Positions 7,586-15,489 of a DNA stretch of 20,539 nt are shown piece after piece. The notes beneath the pieces were generated by a model. The model was not told where the DNA came from and did no database searches. It saw only the letters and a list, made by a program, of their open reading frames with translations. Source of the DNA: an uncultured Christensenellaceae bacterium (GTDB lineage Bacteria; Bacillota; Clostridia; Christensenellales; UBA3700); assembly GCA_902373595.1 (NCBI GenBank), contig CABKMX010000002.1:1-20539 (forward strand). The letters run 5' to 3'. The position numbers and the translations under genes were made by a program. Every line of letters begins with the position of its first letter. Within the stretch, counting starts at the first letter, position 1.

Positions 7586-9777
7586 TAGCGCGCGTCATTG
7601 TCGATATCCGCAACAGCGAAGTCGACAAGATTTTTGACTATATCGTGCCGGACGGCATGAATCTGCATGCGGGCGACCGCGTGCGCGTTCCGTTCGGCAA
7701 AAGGGACACCGAAGGCTTTTGTATCGCCCTTTCCGAGGGGAGCGAAGTCTCTTCGTCCCGTCTCAAACCGATCAAGGAGAGGTTGGACGCGTTCACCTGC
7801 GTCAATCCCGATATGCTTGCGCTGATGGAGTTCATGCGGCGCAAATTTTATCTTCGGTACGCGGACTGTCTGCGGCTTTTCGTGCCGCCTCAAATGCGCG
7901 GCGGCAAGGTCGGAGAGCTCAAGCGCCTCTATGTCGAGCTTGTCGACGGCGCGGACGCAAAGATTGCCGACATCCCGGCGAGGGCAAAGCGCAGGCTCGA
8001 GCTCGTCGAGAGGCTCAAAAAGGGCGGAGAGTATCTCAGCGTGCTCGCCGAAGAATACGGCGCAGCAACGATAAACGCGCTAGTCGAAGCAGGCATCGCC
8101 GTCAAGACGGACAGGTCGGTCTATCGCAAGCCGTACGCCGACATGGAAACGAGCGCGAAAAAGGTGTCGCCGACCGACGACCAAAAGAGGGCGGTGGAGT
8201 CGATATTCTCGACGGACAAGACGGTGTCTTTGCTGTTCGGCGTGACGGGCAGCGGAAAGACCGAAGTGTATATGGAGGCAATCGAGCGCACGCTCGCCGA
8301 GGGCAAAAAGGCGATTATGCTCGTGCCCGAGATTTCGCTCACTCCGCAGACCTTGCGCAATTTCCGCGCGCGGTTCAGCGGCAGGGTTGCGCTCATGCAC
8401 AGCGGACTCGGCGTAGGGGAGAGGTATGACGAATGGAAACGCGCTTTGACCGGAGAGGCGGACATAGTCGTCGGCGCGAGGAGCGCGGTATTCGCGCCTC
8501 TCGACAACGTGGGACTGATTATCCTTGACGAAGAGCACGACGGCAGTTACGTCAGCGAATCCAATCCTCGCTATGACGCCGCGACAATCGCCGAATTCAG
8601 GGTCAGGCAGGCCGGCGGCAAGTTGGTGCTCGGCAGCGCGACCCCGTCGATTGACAGCTTTGAAGCGGCGCAGGAAGGGAGATACAATCTCATCGTGATG
8701 GACAAGCGTATCGGCGGTCGAGAGATGCCGCCGATCGAGACCGTCGACATGTCCAAGGAGCTGCTCGCCGGCAACGCGGATATATTCTCGCGCAGGCTGG
8801 TGCAGGAGATGGACGGCGCGATTGAGAGAGGGGAACAGGTGATGCTCTTCCTCAACAGGCGCGGTTACAGTTCGTTCGCGATGTGCCGCAATTGCGGCTA
8901 TGTCGCCAAGTGCGAGAATTGCGACGTCGCGCTCAGCTATCATTCGGTCGAAAACGCGCTCGTCTGTCACTATTGCGGCGCGAAATACAGGATGATATCG
9001 CGTTGTCCCAAGTGCGGAAGCGACAACATAAAAATGGGCAAGATCGGCACGCAGCGCGTTGTGACGGAACTGCAAAAGATGTATCCGAACGTGAATATTT
9101 TGCGTTTGGACGCGGAGAGTACGACGACCAAGGACGCCTATCTCGACATTCTCGGCGCGTTCAAGGCGCGCGAGGCGCAAATTCTCGTAGGCACGCAGAT
9201 GATTGCCAAGGGGCACGACTTCCCGGACGTGACGCTCGTCGGCATTTTGGACGCGGATATAGGGCTCTATCACAGCGACTTCCGAAGCGCGGAGCGCACC
9301 TTCCAATTGGTCACCCAGGTCGCCGGCAGGGCGGGCAGAGCGGAGAAGGCGGGCAAGGTGCTGCTTCAGACCTTTTCGCCCAACCACTATGTCTATCGCT
9401 TTGCGGCGCGCTATGACTATCCCGGCTTTTTCGCGAAGGAGAACAACACGCGCAAGGTCACCGGCTTTCCCCCCTATTCCACGATTGTCAGGGTGCTCTT
9501 TTCAAGCGAAATCGAGGAGAAGGCGGCGGCGTGTACAAAGAGCGTGTTTTACGGGCTCAAGGCGTTTGCGTCCGAGCATGCGAGCGACTTCTTCGTGCTC
9601 AGGGCGATGATTGCGCCGGTCGCGAAGATAGAGAGACACTATCGCTATCAGATTGTGATGAGAGTCAGCAAGGAGAGCGAGGACGCGGTGTTCGGCTGCA
9701 TCCATGAATTGCTCGAAAGATACAGGACGAGAGGCGTGACCGTGTTCGCGCAGCTCGATCCGCAAAATATGATGTGA
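7582..9777 (+). CDS. priA: Primosomal protein N' (replication restart helicase PriA)
   Basis: PriA recognises stalled or collapsed replication forks and reloads the replicative helicase away from oriC. The 731-aa product starts at an ATG inside an ATGA overlap with coaBC. It has an N-terminal DNA-binding domain (MIARVIVDIRNSEVDKIFDY), Walker A GVTGSGKT (220-227), DEEH (316-319), LGSATPS, and the paired zinc-binding region with eight cysteines from C435/C438 to C475/C478. Helicase motifs V and VI follow: GTQMIAKGHDFPDVTLV and QVAGRAGR. The C-terminal domain is complete. All catalytic and zinc residues I can check are present. The def gene follows after 10 nt. Confidence 0.97.
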   Translation: MIARVIVDIRNSEVDKIFDYIVPDGMNLHAGDRVRVPFGKRDTEGFCIALSEGSEVSSSRLKPIKERLDAFTCVNPDMLALMEFMRRKFYLRYADCLRLFVPPQMRGGKVGELKRLYVELVDGADAKIADIPARAKRRLELVERLKKGGEYLSVLAEEYGAATINALVEAGIAVKTDRSVYRKPYADMETSAKKVSPTDDQKRAVESIFSTDKTVSLLFGVTGSGKTEVYMEAIERTLAEGKKAIMLVPEISLTPQTLRNFRARFSGRVALMHSGLGVGERYDEWKRALTGEADIVVGARSAVFAPLDNVGLIILDEEHDGSYVSESNPRYDAATIAEFRVRQAGGKLVLGSATPSIDSFEAAQEGRYNLIVMDKRIGGREMPPIETVDMSKELLAGNADIFSRRLVQEMDGAIERGEQVMLFLNRRGYSSFAMCRNCGYVAKCENCDVALSYHSVENALVCHYCGAKYRMISRCPKCGSDNIKMGKIGTQRVVTELQKMYPNVNILRLDAESTTTKDAYLDILGAFKAREAQILVGTQMIAKGHDFPDVTLVGILDADIGLYHSDFRSAERTFQLVTQVAGRAGRAEKAGKVLLQTFSPNHYVYRFAARYDYPGFFAKENNTRKVTGFPPYSTIVRVLFSSEIEEKAAACTKSVFYGLKAFASEHASDFFVLRAMIAPVAKIERHYRYQIVMRVSKESEDAVFGCIHELLERYRTRGVTVFAQLDPQNMM

Positions 9778-9787
9778 GGAACAGAAT

Positions 9788-10240
9788 ATGGCATTGAGAG
9801 ACATTGTGAAAGATCCAGATCCCGTGCTGCGCAGACGCAGCAGACCGGTCGAAGTTTTCGACGGCAAACTCGCCAAGCTTCTCGACGACATGCACGAGAC
9901 CATGCTCGCCGCGGACGGAGTGGGGCTTGCCGCGCCGCAGGTGGGGCTGTTGCGCCGCATCGCGGTCATCGAGACAGAGGACGGCTACTTTGAATTTATC
10001 AACCCGGCGATTGTCGCATCGAGCGGTTCGCAGAGGGGCGCGGAGGGGTGCCTGAGCGTCCCGGGGCGCAACGAGATTGTCGTCCGCCCGATGAAGGTCA
10101 CCGTAGAATATCTTGACCGCAAGGGCAAAAAGCACAGGGACGAATTCGAGGGGCTGACCGCGCGCGCGTGCTGCCACGAGTTCGACCATCTCGACGGCAT
10201 TCTCTATTACGACAAGGCGGAAAAGGAGAAAAAGGAGTGA
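9788..10240 (+). CDS. def: Peptide deformylase
   Basis: Peptide deformylase removes the formyl group from the N-terminal methionine of new proteins at the ribosome exit. The 150-aa product holds the three signature motifs in order: GVGLAAPQVG starting at residue 44, EGCLSVPG with the metal ligand C88, and HEFDH (H130, E131, H134), the last two metal ligands and the catalytic glutamate. GAGGA (9776-9780) overlaps the priA stop and lies 7 nt before the ATG. It shares a GTGA overlap with fmt, which adds the same formyl group. A C-terminal lysine- and glutamate-rich tail (DKAEKEKKE) reads through the fmt ribosome binding site. Confidence 0.96.
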   Translation: MALRDIVKDPDPVLRRRSRPVEVFDGKLAKLLDDMHETMLAADGVGLAAPQVGLLRRIAVIETEDGYFEFINPAIVASSGSQRGAEGCLSVPGRNEIVVRPMKVTVEYLDRKGKKHRDEFEGLTARACCHEFDHLDGILYYDKAEKEKKE

Positions 10241-11175
10241 GGGTAATCTTTCTCGGCACGCCCGACTTTGCGGTGCCGTCGTTCAACGCTTTGATAGCTT
10301 CGCGGCACGAAGTGGTCGCGGCGGTCACACAGCCGGACAGACCGCGCGACCGCGGAAAGGTGTCCGCTTGCCCGGTCAAACAGGCGGCGCAGGCGGCGGG
10401 GGTGACCGTGTTTCAATTTGAAAAGATACGCGACGGCGGCGCGGAAGTTCTGTGCAAACTCGGCGCGGACGTCATGGTCACATGCGCGTACGGGCAGATT
10501 TTGGACGAGGTGCTGCTCGGGCTTACGCCGCACGGCGTAATCAACGTCCATGCGTCGCTCTTGCCGGCGTATCGCGGTTCGTCGCCGATACAGTGGGCGG
10601 TGATCAACGGCGAAAAGATCACCGGCGTGACGACGATGAAGACGTCGCTCGGGCTCGATTGCGGCGATATTATCATGAAAAGCGAGACGGAGATCTTGCC
10701 CGAAGAGACCGCCGGAGAGCTGTTTGACAGGCTTGCGCCGCTCGGCGCGGAGCTGATTGTCAAGACTCTCGACGCAATCGAGGACGGGAGCGCGACCTTT
10801 ACGCCGCAAGACGAGTCGAAGGCGAGTTACTATCCGATGTTCCGCAAGTCGGACGGGCTCATCGACCCCAAGATGACTGTCGCAAAGTTTGTCGATTTCG
10901 TCAGGGGGACGTCCCCTTGGCCGGGCGCGTTCTGCCGAGTGGGCGGCAAATTGCTCAAGGTGCACAGAGCGCGCGCGTTGAGAGCGGACGAGCCGTGTAC
11001 GAGACGGCTGTATTTCCCCGGCGAATTTGCGGTGTTTTTCGGAAGACTTCACCTCGCGCTGTCGGACGGGCTTGCCGTCCTCGAAGAGGTACAGCCCGAG
11101 GGAGGCAAGCGCATGAGCGGCGCTGCGTTTGCGCTCGGACATGCGGATATCAACGGCAAGACGGTGGAAGAATGA
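10237..11175 (+). CDS. fmt: Methionyl-tRNA formyltransferase
   Basis: Fmt formylates initiator Met-tRNA using 10-formyltetrahydrofolate. I chose the GTG at 10237, not the earlier in-frame ATG at 10168, because AGGAG (10224-10228) lies 8 nt upstream, the start forms a GTGA overlap with the def stop, and the protein then begins RVIFLGTPDFAVPSF as in the family. Length is 312 aa. The catalytic triad is visible: N103 and H105 in NVHASLLP and D141 in LDCGD. The RGSSPIQWAVINGE segment is the usual substrate-binding part, with SSPIQ in place of the more common AAPIQ. The C-terminal OB-fold domain binds tRNA and starts near SPWPGAFCRV. It is joined to rsmB by an ATGA overlap. Confidence 0.95.
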   Translation: MRVIFLGTPDFAVPSFNALIASRHEVVAAVTQPDRPRDRGKVSACPVKQAAQAAGVTVFQFEKIRDGGAEVLCKLGADVMVTCAYGQILDEVLLGLTPHGVINVHASLLPAYRGSSPIQWAVINGEKITGVTTMKTSLGLDCGDIIMKSETEILPEETAGELFDRLAPLGAELIVKTLDAIEDGSATFTPQDESKASYYPMFRKSDGLIDPKMTVAKFVDFVRGTSPWPGAFCRVGGKLLKVHRARALRADEPCTRRLYFPGEFAVFFGRLHLALSDGLAVLEEVQPEGGKRMSGAAFALGHADINGKTVEE

Positions 11176-12416
11176 GCGATTTGAGGGCGGTTTACGACAT
11201 ATTGACGGACGTGTACAGACAGGGCGCATATGCGTCGCTGGCTCTGTCGCGCCGCGTCGACCATGCCGTCAATCGCGATTTTGTCACTCGCTTTGTCTAC
11301 GGCGTGCTCGCGCGAGATACCGAACTTGAGTACTACATCGGCGCGATGGTGGCGAAAAAACCGCGCGGCGGCGTGGCAATCTTACTCAAAATGGGAATGT
11401 ATTGCGTCCTATATATGGATTCCGTGCCTGACTATGCGGCGGTCAACAACACCGTCGAGCTCGCCAAAGAGGTCGGCAAACGCGCGTCGAGCGGCTTTCT
11501 CAACGGCGTACTCAAGGCGTTTTGCAAAAAGCGTCCCGAACTTCCTGCGGAAAAGACGGCGCGCCTGTCTGTGACAGCGTCGGTGCCGCTCGGTTTGGTC
11601 AAGAAGTATGTCAAGCAATACGGCTGGGAAAAGACATACGAATTTTTGACCGCCGTCCCCGAAGAGCGCGAGCATATGAGGGTTGACGTGTCGCGCGTTT
11701 CGATGAAAGAGATGTGCGAAAGGCTGGAGAAACTCGGCGTCGAGTATGCGCCCGATCCCGATCTCGAAGACGCGCTTTTTGTCCGCAATTCCCCCAAATT
11801 CAAAGAGCTTTACGACCAAGGATATTTCACATGGCAGTCCAAGTGTTCGATGCTTTGCTGCCGTGCGGCAGGGCTTGTCGGCGGCGAAAAGGTGCTCGAT
11901 ATGTGCGCCGCGCCCGGCGGCAAGGCGGTCTATTTGGCTTCGCTTGCGGACGGCGTTTGCGTCACCGCATGCGATATCTATCACCATAGACTGCAATTGA
12001 TACAGAGCTATTCCGCGCGCATGCGCAGACCGATTGACGTCAGACTGATGGACGCGACCGCGCCGGCAAAGGAGATGTACGGTGCATACGACGTCGTGCT
12101 GTGCGACGTGCCGTGTTCAAATTTCGGCGTCGCGGCGAAAAAGCCGGACGTCTATCTGTCCAAAGACGCCGCAGCGGCTGCGTCGCTCGTCGCGGTGCAG
12201 TACAAGATTTTGTGCAACGGCGCGCGCTGCGTCAAAGAGGGCGGCAAGGTCGTCTATTCGACATGTACGCTGCTCAAAGAGGAGAACGGAGACATCGTCA
12301 AACGCTTTCTCAAAGAGCACCGCGAATTTGTCTCGGAAGGCGAAAAACAATATTTTCCCGACGGAAGCGGAATGGACGGATTTTTTGTGTGCGTATTGAG
12401 GAGGAAAGGTTTGTGA
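11172..12416 (+). CDS. rsmB: 16S rRNA (cytosine-967-C5)-methyltransferase RsmB
   Basis: RsmB methylates C967 of 16S rRNA (E. coli numbering) using S-adenosylmethionine. The ATG at 11172 lies in an ATGA overlap with fmt and gives 414 aa. The N-terminal NusB-like domain (about residues 1-130; AVYDILTDVYRQGAYASLAL, then NFVTRFVYGVL-like helices) is followed by the Rossmann methyltransferase domain. That domain has the SAM motif DMCAAPGGKA from D243, DVPCS with C315 and STCTL with C365, the two cysteines used by this enzyme class. The family usually has DAPCSGLG; here it reads DVPCSNFG, a mild variant. It shares a GTGA overlap with rlmN. The order fmt-rsmB-rlmN is standard in Firmicutes. Confidence 0.94.
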   Translation: MSDLRAVYDILTDVYRQGAYASLALSRRVDHAVNRDFVTRFVYGVLARDTELEYYIGAMVAKKPRGGVAILLKMGMYCVLYMDSVPDYAAVNNTVELAKEVGKRASSGFLNGVLKAFCKKRPELPAEKTARLSVTASVPLGLVKKYVKQYGWEKTYEFLTAVPEEREHMRVDVSRVSMKEMCERLEKLGVEYAPDPDLEDALFVRNSPKFKELYDQGYFTWQSKCSMLCCRAAGLVGGEKVLDMCAAPGGKAVYLASLADGVCVTACDIYHHRLQLIQSYSARMRRPIDVRLMDATAPAKEMYGAYDVVLCDVPCSNFGVAAKKPDVYLSKDAAAAASLVAVQYKILCNGARCVKEGGKVVYSTCTLLKEENGDIVKRFLKEHREFVSEGEKQYFPDGSGMDGFFVCVLRRKGL

Positions 12417-13435
12417 GCGCGCTGATTGCGATGGACGAAACACGGCTCGCCGCCCTTGTCAAGGAGTGCGGACAACCGTCTTTTCGCGCAAAGCAATTGC
12501 GCGAGTATGCGCTCAAAGGCACGGCGGTCGAAGAGATGTCGTCGCTGCCCAAGGCGATGCGCGAAGCGCTAGTCGAAAAGGGTGTGACCGCGCTCGCGGC
12601 GTCGATTGTCCAAAGCAAGACGTCCGCAATCGACGGCACGACCAAGTTTTTGTTTGCGCTCGAGGACGGCAATGTCGTCGAGGGCGTGTTGATGAAATAC
12701 GACTACGGCAATTCCGTCTGCGTATCCACCCAGGTCGGCTGCGCGATGGGGTGCAAATTCTGCGCGTCGACGTTGGACGGCAAGGTGCGCGACCTCACCG
12801 CCGCGGAGATGCTTTCAGAAGTGATTGCCGCAGGGAGCGCGGTCGGCGGCGTCAACCACGTCGTACTGATGGGCAGCGGCGAACCGCTGGACAACTATGA
12901 CGAGGTGATGGAATTTATACGCAGGCTTTGCGTCGATTTGGGGATGTCCAAAAGGCACATCGCGCTGTCGACGTGCGGACTGTGCGAGGCGATGGACAGG
13001 CTGTCGAAAGAGGAATACGCGCCCGTGCTGACCGTGTCTCTGCATGCGCCCAACGACGAACTTCGCAAGCGCATTATGCCCATTGCGAACAAATATCCCG
13101 TCCGCGACGTCGTTGCGGCGGCGAAGAGATATTTCGATTCCACATCGCGCAGGGTGATTTTTGAGTATTCGTTGATTGACGGCTTTAACGACACGGGCGA
13201 GTGTGCGAAAGAGCTGGCGGCGTTGGTCAAGGGCTTCCCCTGCCACGTCAACCTCATCCGTCTCAATCCCGTCAAGGAGCGCGGACTTGCAGGCTCGGAC
13301 AAGGCGGCGGTCGCGGCGTTTTCTGACGCATTGACCGCGCGCGGAGTGAGCAACACCGTTCGCCGCACGCTCGGCGCGGACATCGACGGCGCTTGCGGAC
13401 AGCTTCGCCGTAAATTCCTTGGAGGCGGAAAATGA
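12413..13435 (+). CDS. rlmN: Dual-specificity 23S rRNA/tRNA adenine-C2 methyltransferase RlmN (radical SAM)
   Basis: RlmN methylates C2 of A2503 in 23S rRNA and A37 in some tRNAs by a radical SAM mechanism. The frame is open far upstream through rsmB, but the GTG at 12413 overlaps the rsmB stop (GTGA) and has GAGGAGG (12398-12404) 8 nt upstream. An ATG at 12431 is the only serious alternative. With the GTG the protein has 340 aa. The iron-sulfur ligands C110, C114 and C117 lie in GCAMGCKFC. The two catalytic cysteines match C103 (CVSTQVGC block) and C328 in DIDGACGQL. MGSGEPLDNYDEV is the usual GEP motif. It shares an ATGA overlap with rsgA. Confidence 0.95.
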   Translation: MSALIAMDETRLAALVKECGQPSFRAKQLREYALKGTAVEEMSSLPKAMREALVEKGVTALAASIVQSKTSAIDGTTKFLFALEDGNVVEGVLMKYDYGNSVCVSTQVGCAMGCKFCASTLDGKVRDLTAAEMLSEVIAAGSAVGGVNHVVLMGSGEPLDNYDEVMEFIRRLCVDLGMSKRHIALSTCGLCEAMDRLSKEEYAPVLTVSLHAPNDELRKRIMPIANKYPVRDVVAAAKRYFDSTSRRVIFEYSLIDGFNDTGECAKELAALVKGFPCHVNLIRLNPVKERGLAGSDKAAVAAFSDALTARGVSNTVRRTLGADIDGACGQLRRKFLGGGK

Positions 13436-14301
13436 TTCGCGGTCAAATCGTAAAGGAGACGGGAGGACGTTTTTTCGTCAAGACGGACGACGGCGAGAAG
13501 ATTGTCTGCTCGGCGCGCGGCAAACTTAAAGAAAAGGGCGAGCTGTATGTCGGCGATATCGTCTTTGTCGATGACGACGGCTTTCCGGTCATAGAAAAAC
13601 TCGAGCCGCGCGAGAGCATGTTGGTGCGGCCGTATGTCAGCAATATAGACGGGATAATAATTGTGTTGGCGGTGCAGCCGCGCCCCGATTTTCTGCTGGC
13701 GGACAAGATGATTGTCGGCTGCGTTCAGCAACAGCTCGACGCAATCGTCTGCGTCAACAAATGCGATTTGGACGGCAGCGACGAACTTGTCGCCAAGGTC
13801 AAGACGGAATACGGTGCAATCGCCGACGTGGTGCCCGTCTCGGCGGAAGACGGCACGGGAATGCAGGTCGTCCGAGAGATGATCAAGGGCAGATTTTTCT
13901 GTCTCGCCGGACAGTCCGCGGTCGGAAAGTCTTCGATGATCAACGCGCTTTGCGGCGGCGAAAGAATGGCGGTCGGCGGATTGAGCAAAAATCTGCGCGG
14001 CAGGCATACGACCCGCCACGTCGAGATTATAGAATTCAAGGACGGCACCAAAATCGCCGACACTTGCGGTTTCTCGCGCTATGAGATACCGCTCGTCGAT
14101 CCGGCGACGCTTGCCGGATGCTATGTCGACTTTGACGACTATCGCGAACAATGCCGCTTCCGCGGATGCACGCACACCGTCGAGGAGTGCTGCGGCGTCA
14201 AAGAAGCGGTCGCCGAGGGCAAATTGCCCAAAGAGAGATATGACAGATACCTTCAATTGTATGAAGAAATGTCCAAAAGATGGGAGAAACGCTATGGCTG
14301 A
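13432..14301 (+). CDS. rsgA: Ribosome small-subunit-dependent GTPase RsgA
   Basis: RsgA (YloQ/CpgA in Bacillus) is a checkpoint GTPase in late maturation of the 30S subunit. The 289-aa product has an N-terminal OB fold, then the circularly permuted GTPase order: G4 NKCD (109-112), G5-like VSAEDGTG, G1 GQSAVGKS (160-167), G2 region with TTRHVE, and G3 at 210-213. A C-terminal zinc finger follows with C241, C246, H248 and a cysteine at 253 or 254. The G3 motif reads DTCG where the family has DxPG, an unusual Pro-to-Cys change. It overlaps rlmN by ATGA and rpe by 8 nt. The prpC-prkC pair usually found between rlmN and rsgA in Firmicutes is absent. Confidence 0.95.
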   Translation: MIRGQIVKETGGRFFVKTDDGEKIVCSARGKLKEKGELYVGDIVFVDDDGFPVIEKLEPRESMLVRPYVSNIDGIIIVLAVQPRPDFLLADKMIVGCVQQQLDAIVCVNKCDLDGSDELVAKVKTEYGAIADVVPVSAEDGTGMQVVREMIKGRFFCLAGQSAVGKSSMINALCGGERMAVGGLSKNLRGRHTTRHVEIIEFKDGTKIADTCGFSRYEIPLVDPATLAGCYVDFDDYREQCRFRGCTHTVEECCGVKEAVAEGKLPKERYDRYLQLYEEMSKRWEKRYG

Positions 14302-14950
14302 CAACATTTTGATTGCGCCGTCGATATTGTCCGCGGACTTCGCGGCGATGGGCGACGCGGTGAGAAATCTCGAAAAGTGGCGCGCCGATTGGGTGCACTG
14401 CGACGTAATGGACGGCAGGTTCGTCCCCAATATCACCTTCGGAATGCCGATGGTCGAGGCGCTCAGGCGCAACACCTCGCTTACGCTCGACGTGCATTTG
14501 ATGATAGTCGAGCCCGAAAAATATGTCGAACGGTTTGTCAAAGCCGGCGCGGATATCGTGACCTTTCATCCCGAGGCGAGCGGCGATGTGCACGGTACGC
14601 TTGCCGTAATCAAGAGCGCCGGCGCAAAGTGCGGTCTCGTTCTCAATCCGGATATCGCAATCGACAGTGTCGAGCCCTATCTCGACGAGTGCGACGTCGT
14701 TATGCTGATGGGGGTGTTTCCCGGCTTCGGCGGTCAAAAATTTATCCGCGACGTACTGCCCAAGTTGACCGAACTCAAAGCGTTGAGAGGAGACAGGAAG
14801 TTCTTGATTGAACTCGACGGCGGCGTCACCGAAGACAATGCGAAAGAGATTGTCGCCGCGGGAGCGGACGTACTCGTTGCCGGCAGCAGCGTGTTCAAGT
14901 CGCAGCATCCTCAACGGACAATCGAGATTTTGAGGACGTCGGCAAGATAG
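14294..14950 (+). CDS. rpe: Ribulose-phosphate 3-epimerase
   Basis: Rpe interconverts ribulose 5-phosphate and xylulose 5-phosphate in the pentose phosphate pathway. The start is the ATG at 14294, inside the last codons of rsgA, with a weak GGGAGA upstream; a longer in-frame reading begins inside rsgA and is rejected. The 218-aa TIM barrel shows IAPSILSADFAAMGD at the N-terminus, HCDVMDGRFVPNITFG, DVHLMIVEPEKY, the phosphate-binding GVFPGFGGQKFI and ELDGGVTEDNAKE, with GADVLVAGSSVF near the end. The metal-binding His and Asp residues of these blocks are all present. MLMGVFPGFGGQ replaces the more common MSVNPGFGGQ. It is the last gene of the long operon and is followed by a terminator. Confidence 0.96.
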   Translation: MADNILIAPSILSADFAAMGDAVRNLEKWRADWVHCDVMDGRFVPNITFGMPMVEALRRNTSLTLDVHLMIVEPEKYVERFVKAGADIVTFHPEASGDVHGTLAVIKSAGAKCGLVLNPDIAIDSVEPYLDECDVVMLMGVFPGFGGQKFIRDVLPKLTELKALRGDRKFLIELDGGVTEDNAKEIVAAGADVLVAGSSVFKSQHPQRTIEILRTSAR

Positions 14951-14977
14951 AAGGACAAAAACACCGAAACATTCGAG

Positions 14978-15001
14978 AGCGGCGTTTTGCGCCGCTTTTT
15001 T
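14978..15001 (+). terminator. Intrinsic terminator after rpe
   Basis: A 7-bp stem AGCGGCG / CGCCGCT (14978-14984 with 14990-14996) with a 5-nt loop is followed by a T tract to 15001. It lies 27 nt after the rpe stop and closes the 10-kb operon. Confidence 0.9.
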
Positions 15002-15402
15002 ATGCAGATTGCGCTTTGACGCGGTTTGATTGAGGCGTGTGCGCCCGTGCAATTGACTTGTGCGGTTACGATGCATGACACAAGAAGGATATTCGCCGAT
15101 TTTGGCCGTTGCCTGCCGTTGAACATTCGCGTATGTGTCGATAAAGTATGGTTGCAAGACGATTGTCGTAGAATTTTATGCTTATATTTTCAATAATAGT
15201 TATAATTGATTATCCGTGGGTTATTCGGTATTATGAAGAGGCGGTATTACAATATGCGGTACTTAGTGTCTTTTCGGTAATCGTGAAAATATATCTTATT
15301 GATAAATAATTGATAATACATAAAAATAATTAATACTACAAAATTTTCAAGCCGTGAACATTAGAATTGCGATGCGCATATTCTGCACGAGGAGGTGAGC
15401 GC
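15002..15402. promoter_or_regulatory. Non-coding, partly AT-rich region upstream of spoVM
   Basis: I find no credible gene in these 401 nt. From about 15170 to 15350 the DNA is far richer in A+T than the coding DNA. A promoter-like pair TTGAAC (15119-15124), 17 nt, TAAAGT (15142-15147) could drive a long leader. Two direct repeats ATTGATAA (15298-15305 and 15309-15316) are one helical turn apart. CGGTA occurs four times (15226, 15242, 15257, 15275) at 15-18 nt spacing. A short palindrome ATAAT-TG-ATTAT lies at 15202-15213. CATAAAAA near 15318-15325 partly resembles a sigma-E -10 box, which would be expected for spoVM, but no convincing -35 goes with it. Confidence 0.4.
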
Positions 15403-15483
15403 ATGAAGATCTTTTGTATCGATCCGCCGAAGGCGATCAAAGTTTTGTTGAGGAGCGTCTGCAAGTTGTTTGGGGCAATCTGA
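15403..15483 (+). CDS. spoVM: Stage V sporulation protein SpoVM, 26 aa
   Basis: SpoVM is an amphipathic peptide that binds the convex outer membrane of the forespore, recruits SpoIVA and inhibits FtsH; it is needed for coat and cortex formation. The frame has 26 codons, exactly the B. subtilis length. It has a strong GGAGGTG (15391-15397) 5 nt before the ATG. Aligned without gaps to the B. subtilis peptide as I know it, seven residues are identical: M1, K2, I6, P9, K10, R17 and F23. They include Pro9, known to be needed for curvature sensing. The rest of the helix keeps the hydrophobic pattern (KAIKVLLRSVCKLFGAI). The position between rpe and rpmB is also that of B. subtilis spoVM. Two cysteines and a double proline (P8-P9) are unusual. 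The identity is an inference from length, key residues and position; general similarity alone would not suffice. Confidence 0.8.
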   Translation: MKIFCIDPPKAIKVLLRSVCKLFGAI

Positions 15484-15489
15484 AAAAGC

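Noticed and set aside
10917..11171. An upstream in-frame extension of rsmB inside fmt
   Set aside because: The extra residues read an Arg-rich shadow of fmt. The ATG in the ATGA overlap at 11172 gives the normal RsmB N-terminus.
12101..12412. An upstream in-frame extension that would give RlmN 104 more residues
   Set aside because: The extension is an out-of-frame reading of rsmB. The GTG at 12413 has a good ribosome binding site and restores normal RlmN length.
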